From NCBI GenBank assembly GCA_910580015.1, contig CAJTVT010000039.1, positions 1 to 21,274 of the forward strand: a DNA stretch of 21,274 nt, read 5' to 3'. How positions within the stretch are numbered: the stretch's first letter is position 1; each line of letters starts with the position of its first letter. Below, one piece after another: positions 8,255-16,726 of this stretch. This DNA is from an uncultured Lachnospiraceae bacterium. GTDB lineage: Bacteria > Bacillota > Clostridia > Lachnospirales > Lachnospiraceae. The position numbers and the translations under genes were made by a program. The notes under the pieces were generated by a model. That model had not been told where the DNA came from, searched no databases, and worked only from the letters and a program-made list of their open reading frames with translations.

Positions 8255-10387
8255 ATGTTCTATAATTTGAACCTGGATGACAAATCTTACAACGAAATAG
8301 AGGAAGACGCGGTATTTCAGATACCAGGAGAGTGTCCAGAGTGGACGAATTACAACCAGTCGGATCCAGGGATTATGATGATTGGCCTTCTCTCATGGCT
8401 CAAAGAGATACAACAGTACCATATCAGCCAGCTTTCCGGTTGGAAACGACAGAAATATCTGAGATTGCTTGGAATCTGTATGGAGCATTCCCTTCCAGCT
8501 AAAGGTGCGGTAAGCGTGGAAACGGTAGCTGGAGCTTTGGATGGACAGCCTGCTCTTCTAAAAGGAACCCGTTTTTTGGCCGGAGATATGGTATTTGAAA
8601 CTGTGCAAAAAGAGAGGGTTTATCCGATCCGGCTAATTGGGGCATATATTCTCTGTGGAGAAGCGTTGGAACGTTATGTCAATATTGGGAATGATCTGGA
8701 GAAGCGAATGCGGCTCTACCCTTTTGGGGAACAACCTGAGCAGGGAAATTGCTGCTGCTTTGTTATAGATCGGGCTTTTGCCGAGACAGGTCAGACAGTG
8801 GTGTCATTTGATATCTGTACAGAATACCAGGTGACACGCAATCCCATTGTAGAAGGTTTTCTTCCGCTGGCGGAGTTGAGATGGGAGTACCAGACAGAAG
8901 ACGGGTGGGAAGAACTTATCGTGGATTTTGATACGACTTATGCTTTTTTACAGAGTGGGAAAATCGGATTTCATGTGCCCAAAAAGATGCAGGAAGATGA
9001 AAAATTCGGGGCATGGCAGATCCGTGTCACATTGATAGAAAATGATTATGATGTGGCGCCTCTGATTCAAAATATGTATTTTAATCAGATACAGGTTCAG
9101 CAAGAATATTCTTACTGTGACTTTGAGGATTCTGAGGCAAGAAAGGGAGCAAAGGAGAATATTTTCTTCGTAAAAAGTGGGATGTATCTGGCAGAGAATG
9201 GACAGGTAGAGCTTTATCTTGAAAAAACACAAGGCTGGATGCCTCTTCCTATTCTGGATAAGAAAAAAGAGGATGATGGGGATGTGATCCTGATGTTTGA
9301 ACGACCAGACTGGGCGAAAGAGAAGGATACGCTAAAATGCCGACTTGTTGCTTATGAGGAGGAGATTTGGGACAGGAGGGAAGTTGGCGTCGGCGATTCT
9401 TCTGCCAATCAGGATTATTCTCTGGATATTCCAGATATTGTGTATGATGCATTTGAAATTATGGTTCGTGACAGTAGGGACGGTAGTTTCTATCCATATC
9501 GGAGGACCGAAGATTTTGACAATTGCAGTTCGGAAGATGAAGTCTATGTTTTGGATCTTGCAGCAAATAAGCTGTTGTTTGGGAACTGTGAAAATGGGGC
9601 TGCTCCAGATGGAGAGATTCGTCTGCTGCGTCTAAAGGTGAGCAATGGCAAATCTGGGAATATCAAGGCGGGAAAAATCAGTGAATGCCAAGCGTTCCCA
9701 GATCTCCTAGTAAAACAGTATGAGAAAACCTCAGGTGGCAGAGACAATGAGACGACGGAAGAATGTTTCAAACGGCTGCGCAGAGAACTCCGGCAGGTTC
9801 ACAGAGGAGTTACCTATGCAGACTATGAAAATCTGGTCAAGCAGGCACCAGGGCTTTTGATTTTGGATAGCAAGGTAGTTTCCATGGAAGGGACAGGCCA
9901 GGAGGGTGTACCAGAGAATGAAATTTCTATTGTGGTGCGGCCTTTAAGCTATAAGCAGCGTGACACACATTTAAGTAGTAAATATAGGCAGAATCTGGAG
10001 CGGATGTTACAGAAAAGAAAAATGATCGGAACCAGTATTAAAATTTTAAATCCAGAATACATTGGTATTTCCATTTTTGCGGAGATCGTGATTCGTCCCC
10101 AGTTTACAGATGCAGAAAAGATGATTGAAGATGCCGTCCGTTCCTATCTAGATGAGACGTCCTGGGAGATTGGAAAAACAGTTTCTGCCAGTGCCATTTA
10201 TGGGATTATTGATATTTTGCCCTGTGTACAGCAAGCGAAGTCTTTGTTTGTGGATGCAGCAGGCAGAGGGTTCCGCCATCTGGTAAACGGAGATGTGAAG
10301 CTTCCACCCAATGGTTTGCCGTATTTGAAGGAATTGGATATTCGGATTTATACGGCGAGAGAAGCAAATTTCATTGATTTTGCGTAG
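8255..10387 (+). CDS. Second baseplate J-like wedge protein (Afp12-like)
   Basis: The 710-residue product is a shorter paralogue of the preceding wedge protein. Its N-terminus repeats the same signature (ECPEWTNYNQSDPGIMMIGL followed by LSWLKEIQQYHIS, about residues 27-60), and its C-terminal third carries the J-type core. That core contains GGRDNETTEECFKRLRRELR near residue 494, VTYADYENLVKQAPG, and ISIVVRPLSY. In CIS baseplates two J-type proteins form the heterodimeric wedge, as gp6 does in T4. AAGGAG at 8241-8246 lies 8 nt before ATG. The gap to the previous gene is only 24 bp. The last about 150 residues (ISIFAEIVIRPQ and onward) resemble the corresponding end of the 981-residue protein. 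Confidence 0.87.
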   Translation: MFYNLNLDDKSYNEIEEDAVFQIPGECPEWTNYNQSDPGIMMIGLLSWLKEIQQYHISQLSGWKRQKYLRLLGICMEHSLPAKGAVSVETVAGALDGQPALLKGTRFLAGDMVFETVQKERVYPIRLIGAYILCGEALERYVNIGNDLEKRMRLYPFGEQPEQGNCCCFVIDRAFAETGQTVVSFDICTEYQVTRNPIVEGFLPLAELRWEYQTEDGWEELIVDFDTTYAFLQSGKIGFHVPKKMQEDEKFGAWQIRVTLIENDYDVAPLIQNMYFNQIQVQQEYSYCDFEDSEARKGAKENIFFVKSGMYLAENGQVELYLEKTQGWMPLPILDKKKEDDGDVILMFERPDWAKEKDTLKCRLVAYEEEIWDRREVGVGDSSANQDYSLDIPDIVYDAFEIMVRDSRDGSFYPYRRTEDFDNCSSEDEVYVLDLAANKLLFGNCENGAAPDGEIRLLRLKVSNGKSGNIKAGKISECQAFPDLLVKQYEKTSGGRDNETTEECFKRLRRELRQVHRGVTYADYENLVKQAPGLLILDSKVVSMEGTGQEGVPENEISIVVRPLSYKQRDTHLSSKYRQNLERMLQKRKMIGTSIKILNPEYIGISIFAEIVIRPQFTDAEKMIEDAVRSYLDETSWEIGKTVSASAIYGIIDILPCVQQAKSLFVDAAGRGFRHLVNGDVKLPPNGLPYLKELDIRIYTAREANFIDFA

Positions 10388-10433
10388 AAATATCATGCAG
10401 GACATTGGACAGCTTAGTAGAAGAGGCGATAAC

Positions 10434-11612
10434 ATGGAGCAGTTGAAATATTTCGTATTTAACAAAAAGAAAGATTATGAGTCTGGCTGGCGCAAAGAAA
10501 TCGAAATTACGTCACAGGGCCTTATCTTAGAAGAAGGGACCCAGGAAAACGGTATTTTTATTTCTCGTGTATTAGACAGTGGCGAGGAAGGAAATCAATG
10601 GCATCGGGCAGTGATACAGAGTGAAGGGTATGGAGATGATTCCATCAAATTCTACTTTTATTGTAGTGATGAAAAACAGGTGATTGTGGACGGCAAGCTT
10701 TATTCCTGGGAGGAATTGATTCATTGTAATGACGTTTCTTTGGAGAAAAAACGTCATGCGATGGAACCTTATCTGGTACATAGAATTCAAAATCCGCAGG
10801 ATGTATTATTATACCATGCCAGGGGTAGGTATCTTTGGATAGAAATCCAGTTATTTTGTCAGGCAGGATTTCTACCAAGGATTCGACATATGAAAATTTA
10901 TGCTGGAAATCGTAGGTTTTTGTCCTTTCTTCCCATGATATACCAAAGTCAGGGTCAAGAGGATTTCTTGGGTAGGTTTTTGGGATTATTCGAGGCAGTT
11001 TATCAGGATTTGAATGAGAAGATTACGAACTCTGCCAGGCAGTTAGATCCGATGGCGGCGGAGCCCGAATTTCTTTATTGGCTGGCGGAATGGGTGGGAA
11101 TCTTCAACGCCCATCTTTGGAAGGAAGAGAAATTAAGACTGCTGCTTAAGGGGATTGTCAGGAAAAATCTCGTTCGAGGCACGAGAGAATACATGGAATA
11201 TGTGATTACTATTTTTACTGGGGAGCGTCCTTTTTTTCTGGAATATTGTGAGATTGAGCAGTATCAAGGAAATGAGACCGCATACCAAAGTCTGAGAAAA
11301 TCTTATGCATATGGTCCCTATGAGGTAAGTGTGTTTGTGCGTGAGCAGGCAGTCCCTTCTTTGCGGGAGCAGTTCGCATTGAAAAAGATGATTGAGGATA
11401 TGAAACCGGCCCATATCAGGATGCACCTAATGATTCTGCGACCTGGCATTTATTTGGGGCAAAATGTTTACGTCGGAGTGAACAGTACGCTTGTAGCATA
11501 TGAACATGCAAATTTAAATGGTGTGGCTGCAATCCCGTCTATGGTGGGTATGGCACAAACCGAGGCAGAGGAGGAAAAGAAATATGAAAAATTTGAAAAG
11601 CTTTCCATTTGA
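10434..11612 (+). CDS. Phage tail protein I family baseplate protein
   Basis: The 392-residue protein contains a gpI-type tail domain at about residues 155-340: NRRFLSFLPMIYQSQGQEDF, LDPMAAEPEFLYWLAEWVGI, VRKNLVRGTREYMEYVITIF and MKPAHIRMHLMI. In P2 and CIS baseplates this family links wedges to fibres or other peripheral parts. The first 150 residues are an added domain of the kind often found in CIS versions. I start the gene at ATG 10434 because AGAGG lies 7 nt upstream; in-frame codons at 10374 and 10395 extend it by 20 or 13 residues but lack a ribosome binding site. The 3' end overlaps the next gene by 29 bp. Confidence 0.85.
   Translation: MEQLKYFVFNKKKDYESGWRKEIEITSQGLILEEGTQENGIFISRVLDSGEEGNQWHRAVIQSEGYGDDSIKFYFYCSDEKQVIVDGKLYSWEELIHCNDVSLEKKRHAMEPYLVHRIQNPQDVLLYHARGRYLWIEIQLFCQAGFLPRIRHMKIYAGNRRFLSFLPMIYQSQGQEDFLGRFLGLFEAVYQDLNEKITNSARQLDPMAAEPEFLYWLAEWVGIFNAHLWKEEKLRLLLKGIVRKNLVRGTREYMEYVITIFTGERPFFLEYCEIEQYQGNETAYQSLRKSYAYGPYEVSVFVREQAVPSLREQFALKKMIEDMKPAHIRMHLMILRPGIYLGQNVYVGVNSTLVAYEHANLNGVAAIPSMVGMAQTEAEEEKKYEKFEKLSI
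11569..11574 (+). promoter_or_regulatory. Shine-Dalgarno AGGAGG inside the tail protein I gene
   Basis: AGGAGG sits 9 nt before ATG 11584 and within the coding region of the previous gene. It fixes the start of the 575-residue protein and argues against the longer in-frame start at 11518. Confidence 0.75.
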
Positions 11613-13311
11613 GAGAAATCGGTATTTTTATGGGAAGCTGCTGTCTGTAGAAGATTTTGAGACAGAGCAGAAATATTTTAACGATAAGCGCAGGACCATC
11701 AATCGCTTTCTCTTTGGCTCTGGCGTGGTCTGCGGGCTGGGCGTTGTGGAGGTGGATGATGAGAGCATCTCTGTGGAGCGAGGGCTAGCCTTGGATTTTG
11801 CAGGGCGTGAAATTGTACTGGATGAGCCAGCAGTGCGAAAGATCACAGAATTGGAAGGATATGGAGAGGAACAGGACACGGATTTTTATTATCTTTGTCT
11901 GGAATATCAGGAAGAGGCTGCGGAACTGATGCATAACGTTACTGGCACCGCAGGTAGAAACAGCAGTGAATACAACAAATATCAGGAAGGATATCGTTTG
12001 TTTTTAACCCAGGAGGAACCAGAACGGCAGTTATTTTCTCCAAATCAGCTTTATGAGGACCACAGGCTTGTGTACAGCGGTCAGGGAGTTCGGATCTGCC
12101 AGGTACTGCCAAAGTATTTGGAAATGGGAAAAGACACGGTATTAAGAGTCGAGATTGAATATACAGGGCAGCAGGAATTTTCCTTTGAATATGAACTAGA
12201 ACTATCATTTCTTACCAGTGGGGAGGGAAATCGAGTTCGTGTGTCTTTCCAGGAAGCAGATTGGGGGAAAGAACGGAGAACACAATTGGAGATTCCATTA
12301 AAAACAGCCTGTGCTTCTCATGTACAGGCAGAGGCTGCGTTGATAAAAGATAGTTTTCAACTATATATGGGCGGCAGAAATTATGGTACAGCAAGAGAAT
12401 GTGTCAGCCAGGCATTCATCAATAATCAGGATGGTTATGAGGCGTTGCAGGAAGAGTATTATAAGACTGCGATGGATTATATTGCAGGCGATACGTTTCA
12501 ACAGGGGATTTATCTGGCAAAAATTTATGTGGTCCGTGCTGGAGGGGTCTGTCTGGTGGAACGGGTGGAACCTTTGCCTTTTGAACAGAAGATTATGCAT
12601 ACCCAAGTTTCAACGGCAATGATTGGCAAGCTCACAGAAGATGTAAAAACATTGAAAGAGGCCAAGCTGCTGGAAACGGAGAAACAAAAAGAAAAGGAGG
12701 AGGAAAAGCCGCTTCGCGTTGCCTATGGAGAAACGATTTTTGAAGTTGGACATTTGCGCCCAGGTGAAATATTATATTCCGATGAAATTGTACATGGCTT
12801 GGGATTTGGTCCTGTTACAATTATACTTAGCTATGAAGTAGACAATGGGTTTTCTGGGGATTCCCAGATGATGTATGGCGACGCTTCTCTGTTTCAAAGT
12901 CAGCAGGGATTTGCGGCGTCTTTGGGGGCAAAACTTGAGCCATCGGAGGGCACTTTTGAGATCGGTATGAGGATCTTAAAAAATAGCAACGAAAAGCGGG
13001 TGCGGGTACATTGGACCGCTCTGCGCAACGAGGTACACAGGATAGAGACAGCCAAGAAGAAACATATTTTTATACAACCTGACAATCCAAATGTGTTTGT
13101 GGGGGACAGTGTGGCATTTTCCGCAGTGCTGGAAGGGTTTATGGACGACCGTCTAAAATGGAATGTAAAGGACCGAGAGGGTGGTGTGATTGACCGAGCT
13201 GGAATGTATACTGCGCCTGAGACAGCCGGAATTTTCCAGATTACCGTGTCCAGCATGGCATATCCCAACGTGCAGGCGTCAACCTTTGTAGTGGTGCGTG
13301 AGAAAGAGTGA
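11584..13311 (+). CDS. Putative baseplate decoration protein with C-terminal Ig-like domain
   Basis: This 575-residue protein begins MKNLKSFPFERNRYFYGKLL and continues with SVEDFETEQKYFNDKRRTIN and RFLFGSGVVCGLGV. I recall this N-terminal pattern from uncharacterised proteins coded next to tail protein I in CIS loci. A beta-rich middle follows (about 100-340), then a charged Lys/Glu linker (about 345-376), a further beta region (380-490), and an Ig-like domain at about 493-572 with LKWNVKDREGG, DRAGMYTAPETAG and QASTFVVV, a BIG-type pattern. No signal peptide or membrane segment is present, so surface exposure would come from assembly onto the particle. A likely role is a peripheral baseplate extension or target-contacting part. 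That role is inferred from position and the Ig-like fold, not from a recognised family. Confidence 0.65.
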   Translation: MKNLKSFPFERNRYFYGKLLSVEDFETEQKYFNDKRRTINRFLFGSGVVCGLGVVEVDDESISVERGLALDFAGREIVLDEPAVRKITELEGYGEEQDTDFYYLCLEYQEEAAELMHNVTGTAGRNSSEYNKYQEGYRLFLTQEEPERQLFSPNQLYEDHRLVYSGQGVRICQVLPKYLEMGKDTVLRVEIEYTGQQEFSFEYELELSFLTSGEGNRVRVSFQEADWGKERRTQLEIPLKTACASHVQAEAALIKDSFQLYMGGRNYGTARECVSQAFINNQDGYEALQEEYYKTAMDYIAGDTFQQGIYLAKIYVVRAGGVCLVERVEPLPFEQKIMHTQVSTAMIGKLTEDVKTLKEAKLLETEKQKEKEEEKPLRVAYGETIFEVGHLRPGEILYSDEIVHGLGFGPVTIILSYEVDNGFSGDSQMMYGDASLFQSQQGFAASLGAKLEPSEGTFEIGMRILKNSNEKRVRVHWTALRNEVHRIETAKKKHIFIQPDNPNVFVGDSVAFSAVLEGFMDDRLKWNVKDREGGVIDRAGMYTAPETAGIFQITVSSMAYPNVQASTFVVVREKE

Positions 13312-13318
13312 GGCAGCT

Positions 13319-14194
13319 ATGGTAATTAAGTTTCAGGAGAAACAGTTTGAACTGATATCAAAGATCAAAACTACAGGTTCTGGGGCCATTGAGTTGTATG
13401 TTGCATGTGATGCTTTCTTGCGTGAAGGGCCCAGGTATACGGTGGCGTGTGTCAATGATATGGAACTGGCAAGAAAATTGGTGCCAGTTACTACAAAGAA
13501 TAATATAAATTATACGTTTAAGGATTTTTATGCCAGCTTTAATGCAGATGGAAAATATTATGTGATATTCAGCCACGCCAGTGGGAATACATTGCAGCAG
13601 GTAATTGAAAGCGGGAATTGTAATCTGGAAGAACGTTTGCTGCTTTTAAAAAATATCTTTGCACAGATATTTTTACTGAATATGCCAGAATGTTTTGTGT
13701 ATGAGGCTTTGCGCAAAGACAGTATTGTGGTGGACGATGCTTTGGGAATACGATTCAACTATTTTTTTACAGAAGTGGATTACTATTGGAAAGTCCAAGA
13801 GAAAGATTTTATCAACCGGCTCAGTGGGTTGGTCCAGGAATTGTTTGCGAAAGAGTTAGAACAAAAAAGTTCCAGAGAGCTTATGAAATATGCCAGAGAT
13901 CTGGAGGAAGGGCGATTTGCCTATCTGTGGGACTGTTATGTAGCATATGATAATCTTTATGAATTGGTCCTGTCAAAGAGTGAGCGTCAGGAGCTAAAGC
14001 CAGGGCGATTTTGGTGGCGGGCCTGGGAGTGGATGAAAAAAATTTTTCCTACAGTGAGAACGGTGCTTGCCGCTGCTCTGATTTTATCTGCCGCTGCATA
14101 TTTGTTGTTTACATTGCCAAATCCGGTACTTTCAGACAATGGTATTACATTTCGACAGATAGGCACGCTGAATGTTCAAGAGCAGGTGAAGTGA
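13319..14194 (+). CDS. Single-pass membrane protein with degenerate kinase-like cytoplasmic domain
   Basis: The 291-residue protein has a hydrophilic N-terminal region of about 240 residues, one hydrophobic segment at about 245-265 (RTVLAAALILSAAAYLLFTL) after a basic, Trp-rich stretch, and a short C-terminal tail. This predicts an N-in, C-out topology. The N-terminal part follows a protein-kinase layout: a hairpin FELISKIKTTGSGAIELYVA like a glycine-rich loop, a hinge-like YYVIFSHASGNTLQQVIE, a helix, then YEALRKDSIVVDD where a kinase has its catalytic loop. HRD, DFG and the VAIK lysine are not visible, so if kinase-derived it is a pseudokinase. EssB/YukC of Gram-positive type VII secretion has the same pseudokinase-TM layout. 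The ATG at 13319 follows GTGAGG; an in-frame GTG at 13298 overlaps the previous gene. The fold assignment is tentative; the membrane segment is clear. Confidence 0.6.
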   Translation: MVIKFQEKQFELISKIKTTGSGAIELYVACDAFLREGPRYTVACVNDMELARKLVPVTTKNNINYTFKDFYASFNADGKYYVIFSHASGNTLQQVIESGNCNLEERLLLLKNIFAQIFLLNMPECFVYEALRKDSIVVDDALGIRFNYFFTEVDYYWKVQEKDFINRLSGLVQELFAKELEQKSSRELMKYARDLEEGRFAYLWDCYVAYDNLYELVLSKSERQELKPGRFWWRAWEWMKKIFPTVRTVLAAALILSAAAYLLFTLPNPVLSDNGITFRQIGTLNVQEQVK

Positions 14195-14248
14195 GTCCAA
14201 TGGGATAAAGAATCTTTCGATTATAATCTAGACTAGGAGGGATGAAAT

Positions 14249-16087
14249 ATGCGAGGCGGACTGATTGGGAGTACAGCCAGAAGACTTTCTCATATTTTGA
14301 CAGCGCCGTTTCAGGTGATATTTCGCAAGGCAAAGAGGATGGTCAGTCCAGAATCTTTTGCCTCGAAAGTCCTAAGTGATGTCCGAAAAGGAATCAGCCA
14401 GAAAAAGAATAAAAAAGAGCGGGTTATCCAGGATTATTTTTCTATCGGGCATTATTATGTATTAAAGAGGCTGGTCTATGTGCTTTTGCTTGCGGCAGTA
14501 ATTCTTCCAATTCTGTATGTAAAGCTGCTGCACCCAATTTTGGTCTCTCATTTTTTTACGAAAGAAATCGTAATTAATTCCTCCGAGATGGTTGGATATT
14601 CTGGCAAAGTGCAGCTAGTTTCTGAAAAAGATGGAACTTTGATTTTTAAAGGCAGGATGGAAGAGGGACGAATCCATGGGAATGGGCAGCTATATACTTA
14701 TGAAGGGATGCTTTTGTACGAAGGAAATTTTGAGATGGAGATGTATTCTGGGGAAGGGGAGCTTTATTACCCCAATACAAAAAATCTCTGTTATAAGGGA
14801 ACATTTTTGCTAAATCAGTATGATGGGCAGGGGGTTTTGTATGATGAAGAGGGTAGATTAATTTACAAAGGAGATTTCAAAAATGGCCTCTATGAAGGCA
14901 GCGGAACCTTGTATTTTAAAAATGGCAGGGAGGAATATGTGGGAACCTTTGTTAAAGGGGAAAAGGAAGGAAAGGGTACCCTCTATGACGAAGAGGGAAA
15001 TGTTATTGCAAAGGGAATTTTTGAAAATGGGGTGCCTCTGGAGCAATTGACTGTCCTTGAGGATGGGGATGGAAATATCCTTTATGAAGGAACGGTAAAT
15101 GCAGATGGAGAATATCAGGGAGAGGGAAAACTGTATGAAGATGGAGTCCTTGTGTATGAAGGGAATTTTGTAGATGGAGTACAAGAAGGGTTTGGAACCC
15201 TCTATGATGAAGAGGGAAATCCCATCTATGAAGGAGAGTTTGTAAACGGAAAATACCAAGGCGAAGGAAAGCTGTATGAAGACGGAATCCTTGTGTATGA
15301 GGGGAATTTTGTGGATGGGGAACAAGAAGGATTTGGAACCCTTTACGATAAAGAGGGGAATCCCGTGTATGAAGGAGAATTTGTAAAGGGCAAGTATGAT
15401 GGGAAAGGTAAACTGTATGAAAATCAAGTGCTTGTGTATGAGGGTGCTTTTTCGGACGGCGTTTACAACGGAACAGGGAAATTGTACGGAAATGGAGCGC
15501 TTATGTATGAGGGTGCGTTCGCTCAAGGGGAACAAGAAGGACTTGGAAAATCCTACGATGAAAACGGGGCGCTTGTGTATGATGGAAGTTTTAAGTCTGG
15601 CAATTATCATGGGGAGGGAAAGCTCTATGATGTGGAAAAAGATATTTTGCTGTATGACGGATCATTTGCGGATGGACTGTATCAGGGTCTTGGAAAGTTG
15701 ACAGACGCTGCCACAGAGACGTTGTTGTACGATGGGGAATTTTATAAAGGACAGTACAGCGGAGAAGGGAAATTGTATCATACGGTTACAGGAGCTTTGC
15801 TTTACGAGGGAGGATTTCTAAAGGGGGCATATTATGGAGAGGGTAAATTGTGGGATGAAAATGGAAATCTGCTTTATGAAGGAGATTTTGTAAATGGAGC
15901 CTTTTTTGGACATGGAATCCGCTATGAAGCGTCTACTGGAAAAATACTGGAATCTGGTCAGTTTAAGAATGGTATACTCACAGAACCAGATCCGCCAGAA
16001 CAAGTTCCAGGTCAGACGGAACCCCCAATACAGCCCGTGAATCCGCCAGAGAATACATCACCGACAGACGACAAGCCTGATAATTAA
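14249..16087 (+). CDS. Membrane-anchored MORN-repeat protein
   Basis: The 612-residue protein starts with a strongly basic region (about 1-69, many Lys/Arg), followed by one membrane segment at about 70-93. It then has about 19 MORN-type repeats of 23-25 residues (about 131-575) with the pattern YEGxFxxGxxxGxGxLYxxxG, and a Pro-rich tail (about 578-612). The basic N-terminus and positive-inside rule place the repeats outside the cytoplasmic membrane. MORN repeats form elongated beta sheets, so this may be a rigid stalk or scaffold. The repeat near residue 252 is degenerate. Two adjacent 141-bp blocks at 15149-15430 are nearly identical. ATG 14249 has AGGAGG 8 nt upstream. A link to CIS anchoring or display is inferred from its position between structural CIS genes. 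Confidence 0.82.
   Translation: MRGGLIGSTARRLSHILTAPFQVIFRKAKRMVSPESFASKVLSDVRKGISQKKNKKERVIQDYFSIGHYYVLKRLVYVLLLAAVILPILYVKLLHPILVSHFFTKEIVINSSEMVGYSGKVQLVSEKDGTLIFKGRMEEGRIHGNGQLYTYEGMLLYEGNFEMEMYSGEGELYYPNTKNLCYKGTFLLNQYDGQGVLYDEEGRLIYKGDFKNGLYEGSGTLYFKNGREEYVGTFVKGEKEGKGTLYDEEGNVIAKGIFENGVPLEQLTVLEDGDGNILYEGTVNADGEYQGEGKLYEDGVLVYEGNFVDGVQEGFGTLYDEEGNPIYEGEFVNGKYQGEGKLYEDGILVYEGNFVDGEQEGFGTLYDKEGNPVYEGEFVKGKYDGKGKLYENQVLVYEGAFSDGVYNGTGKLYGNGALMYEGAFAQGEQEGLGKSYDENGALVYDGSFKSGNYHGEGKLYDVEKDILLYDGSFADGLYQGLGKLTDAATETLLYDGEFYKGQYSGEGKLYHTVTGALLYEGGFLKGAYYGEGKLWDENGNLLYEGDFVNGAFFGHGIRYEASTGKILESGQFKNGILTEPDPPEQVPGQTEPPIQPVNPPENTSPTDDKPDN
15149..15430 (+). repeat. Two near-identical 141-bp tandem blocks in the MORN gene
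   Basis: Blocks 15149-15289 and 15290-15430 each encode 47 residues, or two MORN units (LVYEGNFVDG..., then P(I/V)YEGEFV.GKY). They are much more alike in DNA than the other units, indicating a recent in-frame duplication. Confidence 0.8.
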
Positions 16088-16146
16088 AATGTAGTATAGT
16101 CTTTTTTGCATCACAGGAAAAAGAACCATTTGGAAAGAGGAATGTT

Positions 16147-16725
16147 ATGGCAGATTACACAAAGATTGCAGATACAGGAAATGGCATTTTAATGTTGCTC
16201 AAGGAAGCGTTGATTCCAGAGCTTTTGAATAGTCCAGACCAGATTGGACTTTGTTCCCCGGAGGATCATGGGGATTTTACCGTGGGAGTGTGGCTATATG
16301 ACATAGAGGAAGACACCTCCATCCAGGCTCACGAGATGACGAGTATTGGCAGGAACGCCCAACGTTATCCTTCTACATATCTGACCTTGTACTACATGAT
16401 CACGCTATATCTACAGAGTGACTTAAAATACCGAGCAGTGCAGGAACATCAAATATTTGGAAAAGTGATTCAGGCGTTTCGAGATAAGGCATCTATGGAT
16501 CCTCAGACTTTTATCCCTGCTGGGGAACCAGGCAGTAACAATATTCGTTTTCAGATGCATCGTCTGGAGATGGAGGAAAAAGTCAGACTGTGGACGGCGC
16601 CAAACAGCGCTTATCGCACTTCCTTATTTTATACGGCAAGCCCAGTTGAGATTCCGTCTGCAAGAAAGAAGACAGTAAAAAGAGTGCAAGAGATCGATTA
16701 TCGTTTTACTGGAAAGGATATATAA
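16147..16725 (+). CDS. DUF4255 / Pvc16-type tail terminator
   Basis: The 192-residue protein matches the Pvc16/Afp16 N-terminal family (DUF4255). It begins with a helix ending ILMLLKEALIP, then DFTVGVWLYDIEEDTSIQAH, RYPSTYLTLYYMITLYLQSD, a QEHQIFGKVIQAF helix, and LWTAPNSAYRTSLFYTASPVEIPS. Proteins of this family cap the end of the sheath and tube distal to the baseplate and set tail length. The ATG has AAAGAGG 6 nt upstream. A 59-bp gap separates it from the MORN gene, with no hairpin seen. Finding it here shows that this segment is still part of the CIS structural operon even though membrane-protein genes interrupt it. Confidence 0.88.
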   Translation: MADYTKIADTGNGILMLLKEALIPELLNSPDQIGLCSPEDHGDFTVGVWLYDIEEDTSIQAHEMTSIGRNAQRYPSTYLTLYYMITLYLQSDLKYRAVQEHQIFGKVIQAFRDKASMDPQTFIPAGEPGSNNIRFQMHRLEMEEKVRLWTAPNSAYRTSLFYTASPVEIPSARKKTVKRVQEIDYRFTGKDI

Positions 16726-16726
16726 A

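Noticed and set aside
5285..10387. Possibility that the two J-type genes are one gene split by a frameshift
   Set aside because: Each has its own start, ribosome binding site, N-terminal signature and complete C-terminal J-type region. Two J-type proteins are normal in CIS baseplates.
14222..14227. Perfect TATAAT in the 54-bp gap before the MORN gene
   Set aside because: No -35-like hexamer lies about 17 bp upstream (the bases there read AATGGG) and no extended -10 TG is present. In AT-rich DNA one TATAAT is weak evidence, so I do not call a promoter.
14858..15610. 250-residue open frame on the minus strand
   Set aside because: It is the mirror of the MORN-repeat array; the periodic codons leave the antisense frame open. 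It has no ribosome binding site and no family resemblance.
16095..16100. TATAGT as a possible -10 box in the gap before the DUF4255 gene
   Set aside because: No matching -35 at the right distance, and the gap is short within an otherwise continuous operon.
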